Part shown: piece by piece, positions 1-7,246 of the stretch | Layout of the letters: each line of letters starts with the position of its first letter | Numbering within the stretch: position 1 is the stretch's first letter | Origin: Mucilaginibacter tundrae | GTDB lineage: Bacteria > Bacteroidota > Bacteroidia > Sphingobacteriales > Sphingobacteriaceae | Assembly: GCF_013408825.1 (NCBI RefSeq) | Contig: NZ_JACCBZ010000004.1 | Location: 493,716 to 557,715 of the forward strand | Length of the DNA: 64,000 nt | Direction: 5' to 3' | Position numbers and translations under genes: made by a program | The notes under the pieces: model-generated | Databases searched by the model: none | What the model was told of the DNA's origin: nothing | The model's input: only the letters and a program-made list of their open reading frames with translations

Positions 1-1860
1 GAGGTTGCTTTGTTTTCTTTTCTTTTTTCCATGCTTACGGTATATGGCAACCGGGCCGCCTTTGTGGGTACAGGCGCTTTGCTTGTGATGATATTAATGA
101 TGGATCAGGCTACTAAACCCGACTTGGTTTTAACCGTAAGCCTTGTGACTCTTTTAGGTGGGATATGGTATATGATCTTCAGCCTGGTGTTTTTTGGTAT
201 CAGACCTTATCGTGCCGCGCAACAGGCTTTGGGCGAAAATATATTTGATATAGCACAATTTCTTCGCATTAAAGCGGATTTTTATGATCCTACCACCGAT
301 ATAGACGAGAATTACCGTAAACTGGTATCGCAACAAATACAGGTTAGCCAGCACCAGGATGTTGTAAGGGAAATTCTGTTTAAGAGCCGTTTATTAGTAC
401 GCGAATCTACCAGCGCCAGCCGCATATTAGTGCTGACTTTTGTTGATTTGGTAGATATGTTTGAGAACATTATGGCAACGCACTACGACTATGCTGCTAT
501 GCGCGAAAAGTTTAAGGACACAGGTATATTAGAAGAAGTTTCGCGCATTATCCATCATATGGCTAATGAAGTTGATAATGCCGCTTTTATTGTACTATCA
601 AATGCCAAACATAAACAGCCATTTGATTTTTTGCCTGAATTAGAAGACCTGAAAACTAAAATTGACAAGCTAAACATCACCCACGAAACCAGTAACCTGG
701 TGTTAAAAAAAATATTAATTAACCTGCGTGGCGTTAACGCAAAAATCGCCACTATTTATGAATATTATAGCTCTAATTCGGCCCGGTTATTATTTGAAGA
801 TCGCAAAAAAATCGAATACTCTAAATTCGTAACTAGCCAGGATTATGCGCCGCATGTTTTCACAGATAATTTATCATTCAAATCAACAGTATTCAAACAC
901 GCACTACGGGTTTCTGCCATGTGTTTGTTAGGATTCATAGTTGCAAAGTTTATCTCAACAGGGCACCATAGTTACTGGATATTGCTGACCATCATTGTGA
1001 TCCTTAAGCCGGGCTTCAGCTTATCAAAACAACGCAACTATCAGCGGCTAATAGGCACTGTAGCCGGCGGCATTATTGGTATTGGTATTTTACTATTGAT
1101 ACATAACAAAACTGCCGAGTTTGCTTTCATGGTATTTTTTATGCTAGGATGTTACAGCTTTCAGCGATTAAACTATGTGGTGAGCGTTTTATTGATGACA
1201 CCCTATATATTAATACTATTCAGCTTTTTAGGAGTGAATAATATTGTTACCGAGCGTATTACTGATACCATTATAGGTTCTGTTATCGCTTTTATTGCCA
1301 GCTATTTGATATTCCCATCATGGGAATTTGAGCAGGTAAATGGATATTTGAGTGATGTTATTTGTGCAAACGCTAATTATTTGCAGAAAATTGCCGAAAG
1401 CCTATCCGGAAAACCGATGGATATTATCGAATATAAACTGGCGCGTAAAGATGTGTTTGTAAAGTCCGGCAACTTATCTGCGGCTTTCGAGCGCATGACA
1501 TCGGAGCCTAAAAGTAAACAGCGCAATGTAAAAGAGATGCATAAATTCGTGGTACTGAACCATATCCTGTCATCTTACATAGCAACGGTAGCAGCGGAGC
1601 TAATGGACAAAAGTGTGCTCGATCCACAACCGGAGATCGTCAGATCAGTTAGAAAGAGTTTGGCAACATTGAACGATGTGTCTAAAAAACTCGGCGGCGC
1701 AAAAACAGAGCTATTGAGTGAGCACGTGAATATAATAGCTGATACCAACCCCAAAACTACCGAACCTTTCACTGATGAAACACTGCTAAAAGCGCAATTA
1801 GGTTTTATTAATAAAATGAGCACTGATATCGCAAGAGTGACTGATAACCTAGTTGCGTAA
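1..1860 (+). CDS. FUSC/YccS-like integral membrane protein (5' end cut by window)
   Basis: The reading frame is open from base 1, so the true start lies before the window; the TTG at 10 is only the first possible start codon inside it. A hydrophobic segment near the start is followed by a long soluble helical region. Around window residues 295-445 come several closely packed membrane helices, typical of the FUSC family (fusaric-acid-resistance-like, YccS/YhfK) putative transporters, and then a second cytoplasmic region. About 619 residues are visible. Family substrates are mostly unknown, so the role as efflux or aromatic-acid exporter is only inferred. Its stop codon directly abuts the stop of the convergent phoH gene with no spacer. 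Confidence 0.8.
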   Translation, partial: EVALFSFLFSMLTVYGNRAAFVGTGALLVMILMMDQATKPDLVLTVSLVTLLGGIWYMIFSLVFFGIRPYRAAQQALGENIFDIAQFLRIKADFYDPTTDIDENYRKLVSQQIQVSQHQDVVREILFKSRLLVRESTSASRILVLTFVDLVDMFENIMATHYDYAAMREKFKDTGILEEVSRIIHHMANEVDNAAFIVLSNAKHKQPFDFLPELEDLKTKIDKLNITHETSNLVLKKILINLRGVNAKIATIYEYYSSNSARLLFEDRKKIEYSKFVTSQDYAPHVFTDNLSFKSTVFKHALRVSAMCLLGFIVAKFISTGHHSYWILLTIIVILKPGFSLSKQRNYQRLIGTVAGGIIGIGILLLIHNKTAEFAFMVFFMLGCYSFQRLNYVVSVLLMTPYILILFSFLGVNNIVTERITDTIIGSVIAFIASYLIFPSWEFEQVNGYLSDVICANANYLQKIAESLSGKPMDIIEYKLARKDVFVKSGNLSAAFERMTSEPKSKQRNVKEMHKFVVLNHILSSYIATVAAELMDKSVLDPQPEIVRSVRKSLATLNDVSKKLGGAKTELLSEHVNIIADTNPKTTEPFTDETLLKAQLGFINKMSTDIARVTDNLVA

Positions 1861-3213
1861 TTACAATAATTCCGTCGCCAAATTAGCCAATTCGCTTCGC
1901 TCGCCTTTTTGCAGGGTAATGTGCGCGTAAAGCGGGTGTTCTTTTGCTTTATCAATTAAATAGCTTAAACCGTTACTTTCCGCATCTAAATAAGGAGTAT
2001 CTATCTGGTAAATATCACCGGTGAATATAAACTTGCTGTTCTCTCCTGCCCTACTTATGATGGTTTTTATTTCGTGGGGGGTTAAGTTTTGCGCTTCGTC
2101 TACAATGAAAAATATCTTGCTTAAAGTTCTCCCACGGATGAATGCCAATGGCGCGATGGATATTTTATCATTGGTTACCAGTTCATCTATTTTTGCCTGC
2201 ATCTTTTCATCATCAACAAACTGATCTTTAATAAACTTCAGGTTATCCCAGATTGGCGCCATATAGGGATCTACCTTCGATTTGATGTCTCCGGGAAGGA
2301 AACCAATATCTTTATTACTAAGTGGCACAATTGGCCTGGTTACATATATCTGCCTGAAATGCTTACGTTGCTCTAAAGCACTTGCTAATGCTAATAGGGT
2401 TTTACCTGTGCCTGCATTTCCTTGTATACTTACTAGCTTGATATCAGGGTGCAGTAAAGCGTGTATAGCAAAAGCTTGTTCCATGTTTTTAGGGAAGATA
2501 TTGAATATGGGTTGCTCAGTTACTTTCTCTAATTGTCCACTTTGTGAGTTATAGAATGCCGGTACCGACCCATTTTTGCCATTTAATATGTAAAATTGAT
2601 TATGCGTCGGCGTAGAAATATCAAGCGCGTCGTTGGGTAAACTATCGTTCTTTTTTAACTGGGTTAGCAATTTGTCAGATACTTTATTTAAAACGGTCCT
2701 GCCGGTATATAACTCGTCAACATTTTTTATTTTACCAGTTTCATAATCTTCCGAATGCAGATTAAGAGATTTAGCTTTAAGGCGCAGGCATATATCTTTT
2801 GATACCAGTATCACTTTCTTTTTCGGATGTTCTTCCTGCAAAACCAAGGCGGCATTTAATATGCGATGATCTGTTTTCTCTGATCCAAATATGGCGGCGG
2901 CATCGGCGGCAATATCTTTAGTATCTATGATAACTTTAAAGTTGCCTTTGCTTTTACCGTTGAGTGGTTGCCAGTCGTTAATTAGATTATTACGGGAAAT
3001 ATCGTCCATTAGCCTGATAAAGCTACGGGCCTCGAAGTTGCGGGTATCATTCCCGCTCTTCATATTATCAAGTTCCTCAAGCACCTGGATAGGGATAGCC
3101 ACATCGTGCTCCTGGAAGTTTTCAAAGGCATTATGATCGTACAGGATAACAGAGGTATCTAATACAAATATTTTCTTTTTACCGTCACTTTTACTTTTGC
3201 TTTCCTTCTGCAT
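1861..3213 (-). CDS. phoH: PhoH-family ATPase with N-terminal PIN domain
   Basis: The 450-residue protein has two parts. Residues about 14-150 form a PIN-like nuclease domain starting FVLDTSVILYD, with conserved acidic positions. The C-terminal half is the PhoH ATPase, with Walker A GNAGTGKT near residue 265 and a Walker B-type FFIVDEAQNLT segment. This PIN-PhoH fusion (YlaK/PhoH2 type) is linked in other bacteria to RNA unwinding and cleavage; that is family knowledge. A -7-like element TACTTTAG lies 4 nt before the ATG, suggesting a leaderless transcript. The gene is convergent with the FUSC gene and follows the unexplained 3.2-4.1 kb gap. Confidence 0.93.
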   Translation of the reverse strand: MQKESKSKSDGKKKIFVLDTSVILYDHNAFENFQEHDVAIPIQVLEELDNMKSGNDTRNFEARSFIRLMDDISRNNLINDWQPLNGKSKGNFKVIIDTKDIAADAAAIFGSEKTDHRILNAALVLQEEHPKKKVILVSKDICLRLKAKSLNLHSEDYETGKIKNVDELYTGRTVLNKVSDKLLTQLKKNDSLPNDALDISTPTHNQFYILNGKNGSVPAFYNSQSGQLEKVTEQPIFNIFPKNMEQAFAIHALLHPDIKLVSIQGNAGTGKTLLALASALEQRKHFRQIYVTRPIVPLSNKDIGFLPGDIKSKVDPYMAPIWDNLKFIKDQFVDDEKMQAKIDELVTNDKISIAPLAFIRGRTLSKIFFIVDEAQNLTPHEIKTIISRAGENSKFIFTGDIYQIDTPYLDAESNGLSYLIDKAKEHPLYAHITLQKGERSELANLATELL

Positions 3214-3217
3214 AAGG

Positions 3218-3225
3218 CTAAAGTA
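3218..3225 (-). promoter_or_regulatory. -7 promoter element of phoH (near match)
   Basis: On the minus strand TACTTTAG matches the Bacteroidetes -7 consensus TAnnTTTG at 7 of 8 positions. It sits 4 nt before the phoH ATG, so transcription would start about at the start codon. Confidence 0.45.
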
Positions 3226-3309
3226 AGGAAATTATTGGAGAGCTTAGAGCGAACCTTAAAGCTTGGGATATAAATAATCTGTCAAAACTCAAGTTCAAAC
3301 AAAAATTAT

Positions 3310-3357
3310 ATAAAAAACGAAAACGGAAGCCTCCTCTCGCGATTTGAACTTCCGTTT
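3310..3357 (-). terminator. Rho-independent terminator facing phoH
   Basis: A perfect 9-bp inverted repeat, AAACGGAAG (3321-3329) and CTTCCGTTT (3349-3357), has a 19-nt loop. Read on the minus strand the stem is followed by TTCGTTTTTTATA, a good U-tract. It lies upstream of phoH, so it must end a transcript coming from the 3.36-4.1 kb gap, where no ordinary gene is visible. It is the main evidence that the gap is transcribed leftward. Confidence 0.7.
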
Positions 3358-3925
3358 CCAAACTCTCTTTGAGCCGTAGCCCTTAGAAAGCATCAAGTTT
3401 TGTGTAAGCTGACCGACCAGATCTTGTCATTGTTAATTGCTGACGCTGATTAATCTTTATTCCTGCGAATGCTGATTTATCATTGTTTTGCTGATGCGGA
3501 CTTATGTTATTACCCCTATGGATGAAACGCCGTCTTTATTCTATGCAACTTTTCAACTTTCGTTACCCTTGCGGATACCGTGTAGTGTTTCATTGAATGC
3601 TGAGTTTGTCATTATCCTGCGGATATTAACGCTGTCGTTATTCGCGCAACGCTGATGCATCTTTATTCTTAGTGAATGCTGAATTATCGTTGTCTGCTAA
3701 CGCTGATTGCTTCATGGTCATTATTTCAAACTGCTATTCTTCGTAAAGTATTGCAGCATCTATAATACCTTTGAATTACTGTCCCGGTGAATCACTTTCG
3801 TCATTTTTCCGTTAAGTAATGAGGCACTTCCCTGATCTTTAGTTCCCCCGAAGGCTCACCCGAATTCAGTTTGTGTATCTCAAGGCTGTCAAAGTACGTC
3901 GTTCTTGATGATTTCAATATCGGGA
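3358..3925 (-). other. Unidentified transcribed region with micro-ORFs or sRNA candidate
   Basis: This stretch has no normal gene but ends in a strong minus-strand terminator. On the minus strand it holds short ORFs with shared words: 3638-3721 (27 residues, with SAL, NSAF and ASAL), 3553-3612 (19 residues, starting MTNSAF), and an open frame at 3383-3535 without an upstream ATG that contains NNDKSAF and ends MTRSGRSAYTKLDAF. They lie in different frames. They may be decayed copies of a repeated coding unit, real micropeptides, or chance products of repeats in a structured RNA. It does not resemble tmRNA, RNase P RNA, SRP RNA or 6S RNA as far as I can judge by eye. Confidence 0.35.
3453..3696. 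repeat. Degenerate direct repeats (gaatgctga / ctttattc units)
   Basis: The word gaatgctga occurs at 3467-3475, 3595-3603 and 3674-3682. The word ctttattc precedes two of these copies and occurs a third time near 3534. The segments around 3453-3490 and 3658-3696 align over their full length with a few substitutions. The copies also encode the SAF/SAL words seen in the micro-ORFs on the minus strand. The origin of the repeat is unknown. Confidence 0.6.
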
Positions 3926-3929
3926 CATG

Positions 3930-4139
3930 ATCATAATTTTGCAAATATTTTATTTGATTTTTATTAACAAGTTTTTAACAATTAATTAAATCATTTAGTA
4001 ATAGCATTAATATCTGACTTATAATATGTTACTTATTTATTACTATGTTTATCAACCTTATTCACAATTGTTTTATCCACAAATTAAGGCATGATTAACT
4101 ATTTTCTTGCCTCCATAAAATCTTAAAAATTAAAAGTCA
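3930..4139. other. AT-rich segment with DnaA-box cluster, candidate replication origin
   Basis: This roughly 200-bp non-coding stretch is very A+T rich. At its right side are three head-to-tail 9-mers on the plus strand: TTATCAACC (4049-4057), TTATTCACA (4058-4066) and TTATCCACA (4073-4081). The last is the ideal DnaA box, and the middle one fits the looser TTATNCACA consensus. To the left runs an easily melted region with ATTAATTAAATC and TAGTAATAG-type triplets. Together these resemble an oriC or a DnaA-controlled site. Gene directions on the two sides do not clearly diverge, so this stays a candidate; it could also be a DnaA titration or promoter region. Confidence 0.35.
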
Positions 4140-4898
4140 TCAAATTTTCTCTGTCAAATGTTTCCAATAACGCTTAGGGATGTGCCTCAAATGTAGCTTA
4201 GTATTCTTCCTGGCTGGAATATTTACACTATTGAAATAGTTCTTCCATAAATGCTGATAAATTTCCTCATCTTCACTAAACGCAGCCATCACATTGTTGG
4301 CACCCTTAACCGATGAAAACTCAAGCGATATAAATTCAGCATCATGTAAATCATAATAAAGCCCGTACTCGCGTTTAATGTCGTAAATGATCCATTTTTG
4401 ATCGGCGTATCGGTTTTTAAAATGTTTGATTAACAAAGGAAGCACATTGAAATCAGGTTGAATTGCGGCATAATAGGTTTTATCTTTCAATTTTTGAAAA
4501 CGGACAAAGGCTTCCATCCTATGCTTCTCCCGTCGCATCATACCTACAACCTTTGATATCCGCAGTACATGTTTGTTACCATAATCATCTTCAATGTTTC
4601 GATTATAGTCAAAAGCATACCGAATAAAACTCACAATAGTATCATCATCATTCTCAATCCCTGCCAAATGCGCAATATATAATCGCTGGATGCCGATTGG
4701 TGATAATTTTTGTTTTAAACCATTTAATACACGTATGGCGCGTACTTCGTTAGTAGTAACCTGAATCAAGTTTTCAAATAAGCCATTGATATTATATTCG
4801 CCCTTTTCTAACTTTACAGTAGTTAATTTGCGCTCATATATTTCATATACAGCAGTTAATAAACCTTCAAAAGTACCATCGTATACCAATCGGGTCAT
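4140..4898 (-). CDS. TIGR03915/DUF4130 family DNA-metabolism protein
   Basis: The 252-residue protein starts MTRLVYDGTFEGLLTAVYEIYE, as in the TIGR03915 family of probable DNA metabolism proteins (DUF4130 region). No catalytic motif is obvious by eye. The start codon follows the stop of the radical SAM gene with no spacer, so the two are surely co-transcribed and probably translationally coupled. This pair is widely conserved and is often found with the uracil-DNA-binding protein UdgX; no udgX is seen in this window. A role in repair or modification of DNA bases is inferred from that association only. Confidence 0.88.
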   Translation of the reverse strand: MTRLVYDGTFEGLLTAVYEIYERKLTTVKLEKGEYNINGLFENLIQVTTNEVRAIRVLNGLKQKLSPIGIQRLYIAHLAGIENDDDTIVSFIRYAFDYNRNIEDDYGNKHVLRISKVVGMMRREKHRMEAFVRFQKLKDKTYYAAIQPDFNVLPLLIKHFKNRYADQKWIIYDIKREYGLYYDLHDAEFISLEFSSVKGANNVMAAFSEDEEIYQHLWKNYFNSVNIPARKNTKLHLRHIPKRYWKHLTEKI

Positions 4899-6155
4899 TT
4901 AAAATATACTTAATTGAGTGGTGACATCTTTTAGATACTTGCTTTTTGATTCTGCAAGAATAAATTGCTTAATATTTGTTCCCGTCAAATCCCGCCGTTC
5001 AAACTCATTACTTTTGCAGATAATGAAATACTTTGCCCGGTTTATAGCCACTCCTATTTTCTTAAGCTGATCCCAATTCAGTTTGGCAAACTTGCGCGCG
5101 CGTACGATTTTTTGTGCCGACTGCACGCCAATACCCGGCACACGTAAAATCATTTGCAGATCAGCTTTATTAATATCAACCGGAAAGGCCTGCATGTTTC
5201 GGATAGCCCAACCTAACTTAGGATCAATATCCAAATCAAGCAACGGCTGTTGATTATTTACAATTTCATCTACCTTAAAACCATAATTACGCAATAACCA
5301 GTCAGCCTGGTAAAGCCGGTTTTCACGTACCATTGGCACGGATGTATTTAAGGCCGGCAGGCGTTTATCAGCCAAAACAGGCACATAACCTGAATAGTAA
5401 ACCCGCTTTAAGTTGAAATTTTTATAGAAATAATTAGCGGTTTGCAGTATCTGGTTATCATTTTCGGGCGTAGCACCAATAATTACCTGGGTACTCTGCC
5501 CTGCCGGGGCAAACATAGGGGCTTTTTTAAAGAGCTTCTTTTCTTCTGTACGCTGGATGATCTCCTTATTTAAAAACGCCATCGGGTCGATCATATCCTG
5601 GCGGTTTTTATCAGGTGCTAGCAGTTTTAATCCAGCTTCGGTGGGCATTTCTAAATTTACACTCAGGCGGTCGGCGTAAAGACCGGCTTCGCGCGTCAAC
5701 TCATCGCTCGCACCGGGGATGGATTTTAGATGGATATACCCATTAAAATTATGTTCGGTGCGCAACTTTTTAGCGATTCGAACCAAACGTTCCATGGTAT
5801 AATCAGCATCTTTAAAAATCCCTGAGCTTAGAAACAATCCCTCAATATAATTTCTGCGATAAAAGTTGATAGTGAGGTCAACCACCTCCTGCACGGTAAA
5901 GGCTGCACGCTTAATATCGTTTGTTTTGCGCGATACACAATACGCGCAATCAAAAATGCAATGGTTAGTCAACAGAATCTTCAACAACGATACGCAGCGC
6001 CCATCCTCCGTATAACTATGACAAATTCCATTGCTGGCATTACCTAAACCCTTATTCTCATTTTTGCGCTTACTCCCGCTCGAAGCGCATGAAACATCAT
6101 ACTTGGCAGCATCCGCCAGTATGTTCAACTTCTCCGTTATTCTTGCCTCAATCAT
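4899..6155 (-). CDS. Radical SAM protein, putative DNA repair/modification (TIGR03916)
   Basis: The 418-residue protein carries the radical SAM cluster motif CxxxCxxC as C66-IFD-C70-AY-C73, which binds a 4Fe-4S cluster and SAM. Further cysteines (C23, C45, C54) lie before it. Near residues 335-370 is a helix-hairpin-helix segment (LRVPGIGVQSAQKI), a non-specific DNA-binding element. This order is that of TIGR03916, a putative DNA modification/repair radical SAM protein whose substrate is, to my knowledge, not settled. It is the first gene of a two-gene operon with the DUF4130 partner. A perfect -7 element lies 5 nt before its ATG. Confidence 0.9.
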   Translation of the reverse strand: MIEARITEKLNILADAAKYDVSCASSGSKRKNENKGLGNASNGICHSYTEDGRCVSLLKILLTNHCIFDCAYCVSRKTNDIKRAAFTVQEVVDLTINFYRRNYIEGLFLSSGIFKDADYTMERLVRIAKKLRTEHNFNGYIHLKSIPGASDELTREAGLYADRLSVNLEMPTEAGLKLLAPDKNRQDMIDPMAFLNKEIIQRTEEKKLFKKAPMFAPAGQSTQVIIGATPENDNQILQTANYFYKNFNLKRVYYSGYVPVLADKRLPALNTSVPMVRENRLYQADWLLRNYGFKVDEIVNNQQPLLDLDIDPKLGWAIRNMQAFPVDINKADLQMILRVPGIGVQSAQKIVRARKFAKLNWDQLKKIGVAINRAKYFIICKSNEFERRDLTGTNIKQFILAESKSKYLKDVTTQLSIF

Positions 6156-6160
6156 TAATT

Positions 6161-6168
6161 CAAAAATA
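6161..6168 (-). promoter_or_regulatory. -7 promoter element of the radical SAM operon
   Basis: The minus strand reads TATTTTTG, a full match to TAnnTTTG, 5 nt before the ATG. A leaderless mRNA is expected. Confidence 0.6.
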
Positions 6169-6228
6169 CTAATATTTTTAGCATTTAATGTACATATGAA
6201 GAAGAATTGTTTACAACTTTAAAGGATA

Positions 6229-7167
6229 TTATTTTCTCCCAACTACATTTAACATAACCCAGCTGGTATGTTTAATGCCCAATGTTGAGCCCGGCGTTAC
6301 AGACATGTAAGCTTTTAAATAGCCATTGATTATCGCTTTTATTGTATTAATTGTAGATTCTTTAAATTCAGGCATAATATAATCTATCGACCTATAAAAG
6401 GTGATTTGTCCCTTAGCATCCACACAAACCCAAAACGAATAAGCAAAATCTTCATAAGCTTTATTTATAGTGATGTTGAATTCAGGATCCATATAATAGT
6501 CTGACGCATCATAATTGTTTGAAATATCAGGCTTCACATTTACCCTATCAATAGTTAAAAGCGGGCTCAAGCTTTTCAAAAATACTGGCTGTCGTCCGGC
6601 AAAAGCGCTATCTGGATTTTTTTCAGCAACAGCAGTTTTATGCTCAATAAATAAAGTATCGCGCTTGTCAGGTTTACCTAAAGTTTGCGCGTCGGTATGC
6701 AGTACATTTTTCAGGTAATTATCAGAATAAAAAGTCATGTAGACTAAAGAGTGTTTCATGTGCAGTGTATCGCCCTGAACTTCAAGTACCTGTAACACCA
6801 GGCTGTCTTTACTCATGTGCTTCATTTTAAAATAGGAACGCGCCACATTGAATATTGAATCCGGCTCTAAAAACACCAGGAAATTGATAAAAGCTTTTTT
6901 ATCGGGGCTCCAAACGCTGGCTGAGTCGTTTTTAAGAAAGGTGATCTTATATCCCGGTTCGGCTTCGAAACCATTTTTGTCGAAAGATAATCCATTAGCC
7001 ATTCTACGCCGAACCTCGGTAAAATTAATATTGGCTATAGATTTAAAAGATAATGGTGCTGGTGGCTCAGAAACGGCTGTATGTGGTACTGAACGATGGC
7101 ATGCAGCAGTCAATAAAATTAATAATGCAAATACGTAAATGTTCAGCTTTCTTAAATTATAACTCAT
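6229..7167 (-). CDS. Hypothetical lipoprotein
   Basis: The 312-residue protein begins with a short basic segment, a hydrophobic stretch and a lipobox (LLTAAC, Cys about 23), so it is probably a cell-envelope lipoprotein. The rest is a mixed soluble domain rich in aromatic residues and I recognise no family. The C-terminal part (PEFNITINKAYEDFAYSFWVC and later) could be a TonB-C-like or other small beta fold, but this is weak. It is divergent from the M3 peptidase gene and is followed by the separately promoted radical SAM gene. No operon partner is evident. Confidence 0.7.
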   Translation of the reverse strand: MSYNLRKLNIYVFALLILLTAACHRSVPHTAVSEPPAPLSFKSIANINFTEVRRRMANGLSFDKNGFEAEPGYKITFLKNDSASVWSPDKKAFINFLVFLEPDSIFNVARSYFKMKHMSKDSLVLQVLEVQGDTLHMKHSLVYMTFYSDNYLKNVLHTDAQTLGKPDKRDTLFIEHKTAVAEKNPDSAFAGRQPVFLKSLSPLLTIDRVNVKPDISNNYDASDYYMDPEFNITINKAYEDFAYSFWVCVDAKGQITFYRSIDYIMPEFKESTINTIKAIINGYLKAYMSVTPGSTLGIKHTSWVMLNVVGRK

Positions 7168-7246
7168 ATTTATATAACAACCCTTTGCTCTTAATTAATA
7201 CAACGCAATATATAGGAAATTCGTAATTTCAGCTTTTTAATTTTTT

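Noticed and set aside
10..12. TTG at base 10 as the start of the FUSC gene
   Set aside because: The frame is open to base 1 and the family normally has a longer N-terminus; the true start is outside the window.
2282..2554. Plus-strand ORF of 90 codons inside phoH
   Set aside because: It lies fully on the opposite strand of a well-supported PhoH gene and has no family features.
3453..3696. CRISPR array
   Set aside because: Repeats are short, degenerate and unevenly spaced, and no cas gene is present.
3358..3925. tmRNA, RNase P, SRP or 6S RNA in the large gap
   Set aside because: No conserved core motifs of these RNAs were recognised on either strand.
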